A stretch of DNA of 64,000 bases from the NCBI RefSeq assembly GCF_024649945.1, contig NZ_JANKMS010000002.1, forward strand, positions 248,001-312,000, in the 5' to 3' direction. The translations under genes were made by a program, and so were the position numbers. The notes under the pieces were generated by a model. The model made no database searches and was not told the DNA's origin. It saw only the letters and a program-made list of their open reading frames with translations. Origin of the DNA: Flavobacterium panacis. Its GTDB lineage: Bacteria; Bacteroidota; Bacteroidia; Flavobacteriales; Flavobacteriaceae. Below are positions 35,687 to 42,693 of the stretch, piece after piece; within the stretch, counting starts at the first letter, position 1; each line of letters starts with the position of its first letter.

Positions 35687-36205
35687 ATGGAAAATAACAT
35701 TGAGGAAAAAATAAAAAATCTAACTAATCAATTACTCGAATTGGTAAGTCTAAAATGTCGGAACGATGTTTCAAACAATCTCGTATTTATTTTATCCAAT
35801 ATTTCGGAAACAGACATCGCAGGAGAAAATGCTTTGGTTGATCGCCACAACAGAAACATAGTCAACAAAAAGAAAACGCCAAAAAGCTTTAATGAAGCAG
35901 TTTCTGATCTGTCAAAAATTTACGATTCGGTTTACGATATAAACTTACACGTTTATAAAGCCGAAAAAAATCGAACAATACTTGATATTCGGTATTTTCT
36001 TAAAAGTGAACTCGATACTGAGTATTTGAAAACAGTAATTGATAATCCTCCTATGCTACATTGTAAAATTGCATTACCTCCATATCTAAAAGAAAATAGC
36101 AAATTTGATGTCAATTGGGAATTGGGTGGCATCAGACATCACTGGAATCTGTTTTGGTACAGAAGAAAATTTAGAAAATTTGTACAAGCTAGACATTCTC
36201 GCTAG
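35687..36205 (+). CDS. Hypothetical soluble protein, 172 aa
   Basis: No signal or membrane helix. The N-terminal part is helical with NLTNQLLELVSLKC; the middle carries strand/helix alternation (LHVYKAEKNRTILDIRYFL); the C-terminus is basic and aromatic (GGIRHHWNLFWYRRKFRKFV). Unrecognised. It lies 22 bases after the tail-anchored gene. Confidence 0.55.
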   Translation: MENNIEEKIKNLTNQLLELVSLKCRNDVSNNLVFILSNISETDIAGENALVDRHNRNIVNKKKTPKSFNEAVSDLSKIYDSVYDINLHVYKAEKNRTILDIRYFLKSELDTEYLKTVIDNPPMLHCKIALPPYLKENSKFDVNWELGGIRHHWNLFWYRRKFRKFVQARHSR

Positions 36206-36424
36206 TAAAGTTTTTTTGATTTTAAGTAGTATTTTTCTATTGGAAACCTGCTGGGATTAAATACTATTTTTTAGAAAGTTCTTCAGATTTTTCAAGTTTA
36301 AAAGCCAAGAAGAAATCTCTTATATTTGTTTATAATCAAATATCTAAAATCTAAAACTTTCATGGAAGAAAATTTTTGTTGACGCTGTAATATGAAAACT
36401 AAAACATGAAAAAAATTCTATTTT

Positions 36425-36922
36425 ATGGAAAACAAATTCATTAATTATGATAAATTAACTAAATCTAATATTATCACGCTTAGTTCTTATTTATTAATTT
36501 CTTTTTTCTTACTACCATATTGTTTTCAAAACAAAACTAATCACAAAGATATATTGTATCTATACGGGCTAGGAACTCAACTTTTTCTTTATTTTTTTCA
36601 ATATAAGGCATTACGCAACTTTAATTATTTTTTAATCTGGATAACAATTGGAATTATACATTATTTTATTTTTCTCGCTATTAAAGATTTCTCTGAATTT
36701 AAACTTGCTCACGGCAATGCGGCTTTCGGTTTAAGAAATACAATATTTTCTTTGTTACTTTTTCAATTTTTAAGATTTATAAGCTTAGCTATTCAGGACA
36801 AAGAATTGATTTCACCAGGAAAAGGCAATACAACCGATCTTTATGATGGGCGAAAAGCTTCAATAATTGATATCATTTGCTTCTTCATTTTTTTAGGGAC
36901 AACTATCTTTTTACTACAATAA
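36425..36922 (+). CDS. Hypothetical multi-pass membrane protein, 165 aa
   Basis: Four to five hydrophobic helices (about 17-35, 42-60, 66-86, 103-122, 144-163) with small polar loops. The loop before the last helix contains GKGNTTDLYDGRKASIID. No named family, and no transporter signature. It is followed directly by composite repeat R5. Confidence 0.6.
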   Translation: MENKFINYDKLTKSNIITLSSYLLISFFLLPYCFQNKTNHKDILYLYGLGTQLFLYFFQYKALRNFNYFLIWITIGIIHYFIFLAIKDFSEFKLAHGNAAFGLRNTIFSLLLFQFLRFISLAIQDKELISPGKGNTTDLYDGRKASIIDIICFFIFLGTTIFLLQ

Positions 36923-36960
36923 CATAATAGCAAAATTTAAATAAAGTGTAAAGTAGAAAA

Positions 36961-37068
36961 CCCGATAGCGCAGATTTACAATCCATACTTACAACGATAA
37001 GACACAAAAATCATCAACAAAAAAGCTACAAAAAATCGTGTAGCTTTTTTTTTATATTTACAAAAACA
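36961..37068 (+). repeat. Composite intergenic repeat R5
   Basis: GCGCAGATTTACAATCC palindrome, a diverged spacer, the AAAAGCTAC/GTAGCTTTTTT hairpin and a promoter-like TATATTTACA. Same orientation as R1, R2 and R4 but 7 kb further on. Confidence 0.75.
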
Positions 37069-37083
37069 TAAAAACCAATCAAA

Positions 37084-37287
37084 ATGATGACTCTAATTGC
37101 AATTTTCTTTCCATGTGTTTCTTTCCTTTTGAGAGGAAAAATACTTACTTGCATTATTTGTTTGATTTTGCAAATCACTTTAATTGGCTGGATTCCTGCT
37201 GCAATTTGGGCGGTTATCTCTTTACAAAATTCAAGAGCTGATAAACGAAATGAGAAACTAATAAAAGCAATAAGAGCAAAATCCTAA
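37084..37287 (+). CDS. YqaE/Pmp3-like small membrane protein
   Basis: 67 residues with two hydrophobic helices (about 3-18 and 19-45) around a short RGK turn, and a basic tail. The spacing and the IFFPCVSFLLRGK...GWIPAAIWAVISL pattern fit the YqaE/Pmp3 (UPF0057) family of stress-related proteolipids. Two adjacent ATG codons (37084 and 37087) are possible starts. It immediately follows repeat R5, whose promoter-like end may drive it. Confidence 0.75.
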   Translation: MMTLIAIFFPCVSFLLRGKILTCIICLILQITLIGWIPAAIWAVISLQNSRADKRNEKLIKAIRAKS

Positions 37288-37311
37288 GCGAACAACGAGT
37301 AACCCAAAAGC

Positions 37312-37650
37312 ATGAAAGCAATATTCTCCTTGCCGTACTTACTTTTAATCTTTTTCCTTTTTGGAGTTTACTTTTCAGTTGCTTCATGTCAGGAAAAAAG
37401 TAATAACGAAAACAAGATTACAGAAAAAGAAGCTCTGCAAATCGCAAAAAGATATGGCATTTCTGGAGATAATGTTGAAATATATTTTCAAACTTATATC
37501 TATGGAAAAGGAACCCTGGGTTATGAAAAAGGCAAAAGAAAATTATTCTATTGGGATGTATCCAAAAAATGTAACCATTGCCCTATGATACAAATTGATG
37601 CCGTAACCGGAAAAGTGTTTTCTGAAGGCAGATATAAGTATGTCTACTAA
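37312..37650 (+). CDS. Small lipoprotein, possible PepSY-like domain, 112 aa
   Basis: Signal segment ending in a lipobox (VASC, Cys at about 26). The mature part starts ITEKEALQIAKRYGISGDNV and ends MIQIDAVTGKVFSEG, the arrangement of PepSY-like domains (helix, then strands, with a final IDxxTGKV). A CNHC pair near residue 91 is unusual. The family call is tentative. It is 24 bases after the Pmp3-like gene. Confidence 0.6.
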   Translation: MKAIFSLPYLLLIFFLFGVYFSVASCQEKSNNENKITEKEALQIAKRYGISGDNVEIYFQTYIYGKGTLGYEKGKRKLFYWDVSKKCNHCPMIQIDAVTGKVFSEGRYKYVY

Positions 37651-37746
37651 ACATTAAAGAAGGAAGAAATAAAAATTTCAACTACTCAATTGCTTAGCCA
37701 TAAAAAGACTTTTAGATAAGTTTAAGAACCGTCAAATTCAAGTAAA

Positions 37747-38118
37747 ATGAAAAAATTGTTACTGTATTTTCCGATACTATTTTTATTTGGTTTTAGCGCT
37801 ACACTACTGGCGCAAACACAAGCCGAAATGAATCAAACCGCCATTAACGATTATAAAAAAGCGGACAATGAACTTAATCTGGTGTATAAAAAACTAGTAA
37901 AACAACTATCTGAAAAAGAGAAAAAATTACTAATCGTAGCTCAAAAAGACTGGATTAAGTTTAGAGATTCAAAGTGTAATTTTGAACAGAAAGAATATGA
38001 GGGAGGAAGCATTCAACCTGTCATTTATTATGCCTGCCTAATGGAATGCACCAATAAAAGAACAGAGGATTTAAAAGCCAATTTAGAAGATCGCGAAAAA
38101 AGATATGGCGCTAAGTAA
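37747..38118 (+). CDS. LprI-type (DUF1311) lysozyme-inhibitor-like protein
   Basis: Exported protein of 123 residues with signal peptide 1-22 (cut near LLAQTQ). The mature part matches the LprI/DUF1311 pattern: NDYKKADNELNLVYKKLV, QKDWIKFRDSKCNFE, then YYACLMECTNKRTEDL with the conserved Cys that form disulfides in the family. Some members inhibit lysozyme; others are uncharacterised. It sits alone between two unrelated genes. Confidence 0.88.
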   Translation: MKKLLLYFPILFLFGFSATLLAQTQAEMNQTAINDYKKADNELNLVYKKLVKQLSEKEKKLLIVAQKDWIKFRDSKCNFEQKEYEGGSIQPVIYYACLMECTNKRTEDLKANLEDREKRYGAK

Positions 38119-38163
38119 TGCAACTTAACAGGAAGACTTTAATCAAATAAAATTCAGCTTAAA

Positions 38164-38658
38164 ATGGAAAACTTCGACTGGACTTCATTCACCAAAAAAA
38201 TAGCAATTAAAGCACCCCTTGAAGACATTTACAACGCCTGGACCATAGCAAATGAAATCGCAAAATGGTTTCTGGAAAAAGTATCTTTTTTTGATAGCAA
38301 ACAAAATCCAATCAGCAAAGACCAAAACGTTTCTCAAAATGATACTTATGAATGGTTCTGGTATTTATACAAAGATGCGATGAAAGGAAAAATAACTGCT
38401 GCCAACGGAAAAGACCAATTGCAGTTTACCTTTGAAGGAACTTGTCTGGTCGATATAAAACTGAGCGAAAGTGATGGTTACACTATTGTTGAACTTCGTC
38501 ATCACAATATTCCAACAGATGATTTTTCTAAACAATACATCAGGTTAGGCTGTTCTAACGGCTGGCATTTTTATTTGATCAATCTAAAATCGGTTTACGA
38601 AGGAGGTTTGGATTTGCGCAATAAGGATGAGAATTTGAATCCGATGATTAATAACTAA
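38164..38658 (+). CDS. SRPBCC/AHSA1-type START-like protein
   Basis: 164 residues forming a helix-grip ligand-binding fold: the opening IAIKAPLEDIYNAWTIANEI is the AHSA1 start, W in AKWFLEKV, then strands with DQLQFTFEGTCLVDIKL and VELRHHN, and a closing C-terminal helix (GCSNGWHFYLINLKSVYEGG). AHSA1-type proteins bind hydrophobic ligands or act as co-chaperones, but the ligand here is unknown. It ends 13 bases before the next gene. Confidence 0.85.
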   Translation: MENFDWTSFTKKIAIKAPLEDIYNAWTIANEIAKWFLEKVSFFDSKQNPISKDQNVSQNDTYEWFWYLYKDAMKGKITAANGKDQLQFTFEGTCLVDIKLSESDGYTIVELRHHNIPTDDFSKQYIRLGCSNGWHFYLINLKSVYEGGLDLRNKDENLNPMINN

Positions 38659-38671
38659 ACAAACCCCACAA

Positions 38672-39145
38672 ATGCCTGAATTAAAAAACCTTACAGAAAA
38701 GGAGTTACTGAAATTAAACTCTGACATCATGGATGAGTTAAAAGCAAGAAAAATAATTCGTACACGAAACAATCCAATTGCCGATTATTGCGAATGGTAT
38801 GTGGCAGAAAAATTCGGATGGAATTTAAAAAACAACTCAAATTCAGGTTATGATGCGATTGATTCCGAAAATCTTAGGGTACAAATCAAATGCAGAACTT
38901 TAATGAACACAAAACGATCCAGACAGCTTGGAGTTATCAGAAAACTGGATCAGGACACATTTGATTATTTAATTGCTCTTTTATTTGATGAAAACGCTGA
39001 AGTTACAGAAGCTTATAAAATTTCAAAGGGACTAATAAAAAAATATGCCAAATTTAGTAAACATCAAAACGGACATATACTTCATGTGAAAGGGAATTTG
39101 CTGAATGATGAAAAATTGGAAGATATTACAGAACTTTTGAAATAA
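38672..39145 (+). CDS. Possible PD-(D/E)XK nuclease-like protein, 157 aa
   Basis: Small soluble protein. ADYCEWYVAEKFGW (Glu) followed by SGYDAIDSENLRVQIKCRT gives a D...QxK arrangement typical of restriction-endonuclease-like folds (E, D, Q-x-K). The first ~25 residues form a helix (TEKELLKLNSDIMDELKARK). No partner methylase is nearby. The nuclease activity is inference, since fold members can be inactive. The next gene shows a second, different motif of this kind. Confidence 0.65.
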   Translation: MPELKNLTEKELLKLNSDIMDELKARKIIRTRNNPIADYCEWYVAEKFGWNLKNNSNSGYDAIDSENLRVQIKCRTLMNTKRSRQLGVIRKLDQDTFDYLIALLFDENAEVTEAYKISKGLIKKYAKFSKHQNGHILHVKGNLLNDEKLEDITELLK

Positions 39146-39204
39146 CCACAGAAACACCAATTCTATTATATAATTGTAAATTATAGAAAAACTTCAAAAT
39201 AAAT

Positions 39205-39918
39205 ATGGTTGACATTCCTGAATTAAGTAAAAAAGTACTAAGTCGTCTTGTTAAAATGAATAACGAAAAAACAGGAGGAAACTTTCGTGAACAGCTCATT
39301 TTCCCAATAAAAATTCAAGATAGCGGCAACAAAAAAGTAATTAGAATATCTGAACAAGAAATGCGTTTTCTATTTGTTGAAGAGTTTAAAATGAAATATC
39401 CTTATTTATTTTATTCTATTGAAACACCAACAACTGGCAAGTTTTCATTTGGCAAAACCTACGAAGATATCAAACTTGAAGACGAAGGTCAGTCTGCTTC
39501 TCATGACATGTGTGTATATGAAAAAACTAATTCGGAATATAAACGTATTCTAAATATTGAATTCAAACATCGTAATTCTGGAATTGCCAAAAGCGGAAAA
39601 GATATTTTAAAACTAATAAGGGAAGAACAAAACGGAGTATTCATTCATTTACTCGAAAATACAGATGACAATACCTTAGTTAGTGTATTTATAAAACTTC
39701 TAGACTGTTTCGAAAAGTTTAAACAACTATGGCTTAACGAAAGTAAAAGTATTCAAGTAGTTATTCTTTCTTTAAAACAAAAAAAATTAATCCACTGCAA
39801 ATTGCAAAAGAAAGATTTGTTACAGCTAAACCAATTCTTTGTATTAGAGCAAAAACTTGGAAACATCGATAATTTCAAAAACAGTTTTTGGACTCTTGTC
39901 GATTTAAATAAAAATTAA
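39205..39918 (+). CDS. Possible PD-(D/E)XK-fold protein, 237 aa
   Basis: Soluble, with SASHDMCVYEK followed ~13 residues later by ILNIEFKHRNSG, i.e. D...ExK, as in PD-(D/E)XK enzymes. Before it lies IRISEQEMRFLFVEEFKMKY and FYSIETPTTGKFSFGKTYED, a pattern I have seen in unnamed accessory proteins. The C-terminal half is helical. It is followed by a strong terminator. A nuclease function is inferred from the motif only. Confidence 0.6.
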   Translation: MVDIPELSKKVLSRLVKMNNEKTGGNFREQLIFPIKIQDSGNKKVIRISEQEMRFLFVEEFKMKYPYLFYSIETPTTGKFSFGKTYEDIKLEDEGQSASHDMCVYEKTNSEYKRILNIEFKHRNSGIAKSGKDILKLIREEQNGVFIHLLENTDDNTLVSVFIKLLDCFEKFKQLWLNESKSIQVVILSLKQKKLIHCKLQKKDLLQLNQFFVLEQKLGNIDNFKNSFWTLVDLNKN

Positions 39919-39955
39919 AAACATCCCAAGAAATTTCCTCTTTGGGATGTTTTTT
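39918..39955 (+). terminator. Terminator after the second nuclease-like gene
   Basis: AAACATCCCA pairs with TGGGATGTTT around a 14-nt loop, followed by TTTT. It also faces the convergent GreA-like gene. Confidence 0.8.
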
Positions 39956-39985
39956 ATAAAGGTAAGGTAAAGCAAAGAAAAAAAA

Positions 39986-40390
39986 CTAAGCCTCCTCTTC
40001 TACCTTCAAAATTTCGAGTTTCAAATTTCCTTTTTTAGCAGGCCATTCGACCAAATCTCCTACTTTGTAACCTACCATCGCGATTCCTTCATCAGAAAGA
40101 ACCGAAATTTTATTCTTGCTTACCTTCACTTTATCAGGACCAACCAGTAGAATGGTTTTTTCTTCATTATTGATATGGTTTTTATACGTTACTTTTCGGT
40201 TAATCGAGACAATATCTTCTGGAAGATTCTTGCGCAATACCTGAGTGGCATGTTTTAATTCATTCAGCAACAACTCTTCTTCTTGTGGTGTAACTTTTTT
40301 TCTTCTTACGTGATCTTTAATTAAATCGTAGGTTCCTGTAGTTAAAATAATATTTTGTGACATAACTTTCTTGTTTGCTTCATTTTGCAT
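39986..40390 (-). CDS. GreA/GreB-type C-terminal domain protein
   Basis: 134 residues (125 if the ATG at 40363, MSQNIILTT, is the start). The C-terminal half (about 70-130) fits the FKBP-like domain of GreA/GreB/Rnk: KTILLVGPDKVKVSKNKISV, then MVGYKVGDLVEWPAKKGNLK. The N-terminal half is helical but lacks the acidic tip of true transcript-cleavage factors. It probably binds RNA polymerase's secondary channel without cleaving, as Rnk-like proteins do; this is inference. Confidence 0.8.
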   Translation of the reverse strand: MQNEANKKVMSQNIILTTGTYDLIKDHVRRKKVTPQEEELLLNELKHATQVLRKNLPEDIVSINRKVTYKNHINNEEKTILLVGPDKVKVSKNKISVLSDEGIAMVGYKVGDLVEWPAKKGNLKLEILKVEEEA

Positions 40391-40735
40391 CGGGTATGAT
40401 GCACAACTCTTCTCATCCCGAATGAAAATTGAGATTAAATATATGGACTATAAAAATGGAAGAATCCCCTGCCTAGAGTTTCGACAGGGCAAAAGGAATA
40501 AACTCTTTTGAGCTTTTTAAGAAAGTATCATCATGCAAATACAATAATGTGTACATCAGGCACATTAAACAGCTATTTATCAAATAAAAATTGGCAGTTC
40601 CCATTATTGTTTCAACTCTAATAATCTTTCTGCAATATACATATTTTTCTTATAAAAAAGAAAAGAAACTTTGGAAGAATATAGCTTCTCTTAAAAGTAA
40701 AATGCGTAAAAGTCAAATTGATTTTTACGCATTTT
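40391..40735. other. Gap of ~345 bases with a terminator hairpin
   Basis: AT-rich with no convincing gene on the + strand. AAAATGCGTAAAA pairs with TTTTTACGCATTTT at about 40700-40735, the terminator for the small - strand gene. Confidence 0.5.
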
Positions 40736-40855
40736 TTATTTCATTATCTTTTTATATGCTTTATATAAAAAATAAATTACAGCTGCGAAAAACAGCAGAA
40801 GAAACAACTGCCATAACAACAAGCCTATTTGAAAATCATTAATTAGTTTTTCCAT
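40736..40855 (-). CDS. 39-aa single-pass membrane protein
   Basis: Read on the - strand from ATG at 40855: MEKLINDFQIGLLLWQLFLL, then a hydrophobic helix continuing to FLYKAYKKIMK and stop. One membrane helix with a basic end. A strong hairpin follows directly, as expected for a real gene. The N-terminal NDFxxGLxxWQ resembles the start of flavobacterial ATP-synthase subunit b, but the rest of AtpF is absent. Preferred over the overlapping + strand frame, which has no ATG start and runs through the hairpin. Confidence 0.55.
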   Translation of the reverse strand: MEKLINDFQIGLLLWQLFLLLFFAAVIYFLYKAYKKIMK

Positions 40856-41036
40856 AATTTTATTTATTGAGCTAAAATACAAATTATAAATTAACAAGAA
40901 AAATAACTTTTAGTATACACTTTAATTACAATATGTCCGTTCTAATTACGGTTTCACGTAAGGATTTTGTTTCGGAACCCATTACTTTTGGAAAAGCTTT
41001 AAAAACTAACTTTCAAACAACCAAAAATAAAAATCA

Positions 41037-41465
41037 ATGAAATTGATACTAACCTCTTTACTTTTTATTTTCAACCTACTTTTATCTGCGCAATCCAATC
41101 AATTGGCAGGTGATTATAGTCGTTCGCTTGGAGAAAAAGGAAAACATGAATTTGAATACAAACTTACTTTAAATCAAGACGGAACATTTTTATTTCATTA
41201 TTATTCTAAAATAGACAATGGAACTCCTCCTGAAGTAAATAAATACGGAAAAGGCAAATGGACCACAAAAGACAATGTGGTTACTTTTTCGGCAGACAAA
41301 AAGGAAGATTTGGATGAAAAATATACGCTTGATTTTACTAATTCGGCTGCCCGTTTTGTGACTAAAAATCCGAGAGATAAAAGCGATAAAATAGTGCAAA
41401 CCAGACTTAGGTTTTTAGCATCAGAAATCTTCTGGATGAAAGGAATCGATATTTTCAAAATATAA
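41037..41465 (+). CDS. Hypothetical secreted protein, 142 aa
   Basis: Signal peptide 1-18 (cut near LLSAQS). The mature part is a small beta-rich domain, possibly lipocalin-like: LAGDYSRSLGEKGKHEFEYKL, LNQDGTFLFHYYSK, KGKWTTKDNVVTF. No enzyme motif. It is followed 20 bases later by a co-directional membrane protein gene. Confidence 0.65.
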   Translation: MKLILTSLLFIFNLLLSAQSNQLAGDYSRSLGEKGKHEFEYKLTLNQDGTFLFHYYSKIDNGTPPEVNKYGKGKWTTKDNVVTFSADKKEDLDEKYTLDFTNSAARFVTKNPRDKSDKIVQTRLRFLASEIFWMKGIDIFKI

Positions 41466-41485
41466 ACAGAACTTTCATACCTCAC

Positions 41486-42070
41486 ATGAAATTAAGAAAA
41501 CATCCTTTTTTTCAAAAAAACAAATCATTCAAATACTTTTTATTAGTTCATCTGGTAATTAGTCTGATTTTTTGTGTTTCGCAATTGATTCATGGCTTTA
41601 TAAAAGGCGATCCTTTTAAAAGCATTGCAAAACCTTTTGAAAATTTAAAAGCTTTAAGTATTCCAGAAAAATATTTAAAAACCGATTTTTTCGTATTAGA
41701 CACCGCTTTTGTCGAACAAAAAGAATCCTCTTCGGGAGCTTCTACCGAATGCAGTAAATACACTATTGTTAAAGGCCACGTAAAAGATTCCGATACGCAA
41801 AGAGAAATTATTGCTCAGGATAATAACTTGGAGACTTTTTACACTGTTAAATACGATTTGGTAAACAATATCAAAACGCCTATTTACATTAAAAAGAACG
41901 AACCAATAAAAATATGGAGAAGTACCTTAAACGATGAAATTTTTCTGGAAAACGAACAGATGATACTGGACGAAAAATTCAATGCGGTTATCGGCTTATA
42001 TTTTCAGGTTTCTCTTATCCTTTTAACGATACAATTATTAATTCTAAAAAAGAGATCTGAAATAGAATAA
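41486..42070 (+). CDS. Hypothetical two-helix membrane protein, 194 aa
   Basis: Membrane helices at about 17-36 and 165-184 bracket a soluble extracytoplasmic domain of about 125 residues with a single Cys (ASTECSKYTI). The topology resembles small sensor or stabiliser proteins but no family is recognised. It follows the secreted-protein gene at 20 bases, probably in the same operon. Confidence 0.6.
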   Translation: MKLRKHPFFQKNKSFKYFLLVHLVISLIFCVSQLIHGFIKGDPFKSIAKPFENLKALSIPEKYLKTDFFVLDTAFVEQKESSSGASTECSKYTIVKGHVKDSDTQREIIAQDNNLETFYTVKYDLVNNIKTPIYIKKNEPIKIWRSTLNDEIFLENEQMILDEKFNAVIGLYFQVSLILLTIQLLILKKRSEIE

Positions 42071-42142
42071 GCCGCCTTCCCCATCTACAAGCTTGATCTG
42101 ATAAGTTAATAAAACGATTTTGAAACTTTACATCAGTTAATT

Positions 42143-42553
42143 ATGAAAAAATTCATTTTTATAGTTTTAGCCTCAATTCTTTTCACATCGTGTTTTGGTT
42201 TGTACGACTATGGAAGCGACATTATTGTAGATGATTATGAAGCACTTTGGATTGACTTGTACGAATCCAGATCTTTAAAAAAAGGAGAAACATTAGTACC
42301 TGCCTATGTTGCTGCGGTAGGTTATGATTCAAAATATATTTATTCGAAACAACATCCGCTTTTAGAAAATTCCAAAGAAAAAATAAATTTAAAAGTAACG
42401 AATTACTACATCATCGAAAGAACAAAAAGCGGCTTTCAAGACAAACCTGTCTTTGGTCCGTTTAATAAGTTAGGTTTTGAAAAAAAATGCCAGGAACTTT
42501 CCATCCAACCAAAATTTCATTTAACTTTTCCAACTGAATGGCATTTTGAGTGA
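42143..42553 (+). CDS. Hypothetical lipoprotein, 136 aa (DUF3997-like?)
   Basis: Lipobox FTSC (Cys at 17) followed by FGLYDYGSDIIVDDYEALWI. The layout of a short envelope domain with a Y/D-rich start and a YDSKYIYSKQHP strand reminds me of DUF3997 proteins, but I am not certain. Single gene, preceded by an AT-rich leader and followed by a CTTTG-type repeat. Confidence 0.6.
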   Translation: MKKFIFIVLASILFTSCFGLYDYGSDIIVDDYEALWIDLYESRSLKKGETLVPAYVAAVGYDSKYIYSKQHPLLENSKEKINLKVTNYYIIERTKSGFQDKPVFGPFNKLGFEKKCQELSIQPKFHLTFPTEWHFE

Positions 42554-42596
42554 TGAATGAAGATTGTATAATGTATTTACAATTGTATAGTTTTTC

Positions 42597-42655
42597 AAGA
42601 ACCAAACAAAAACCTTTGTCCCTTTGTCTCTCTGAACCTTTGCCCCTTTCCCATA
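42597..42655. repeat. CTTTG-type degenerate repeat
   Basis: Repeated CCTTTG/CCCTTTG words with irregular 7-10-base spacing. It is the complement of the CAAAG-type stretch at 6806-6850. Confidence 0.6.
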
Positions 42656-42693
42656 AAATCCCTATTTTCGCTCTTCAATAAGAAAAGGAAAAA

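Noticed and set aside
40591..40842. 83-codon + strand frame
   Set aside because: It has no ATG at its start and runs through a strong terminator hairpin; the opposite-strand 39-codon frame fits better.
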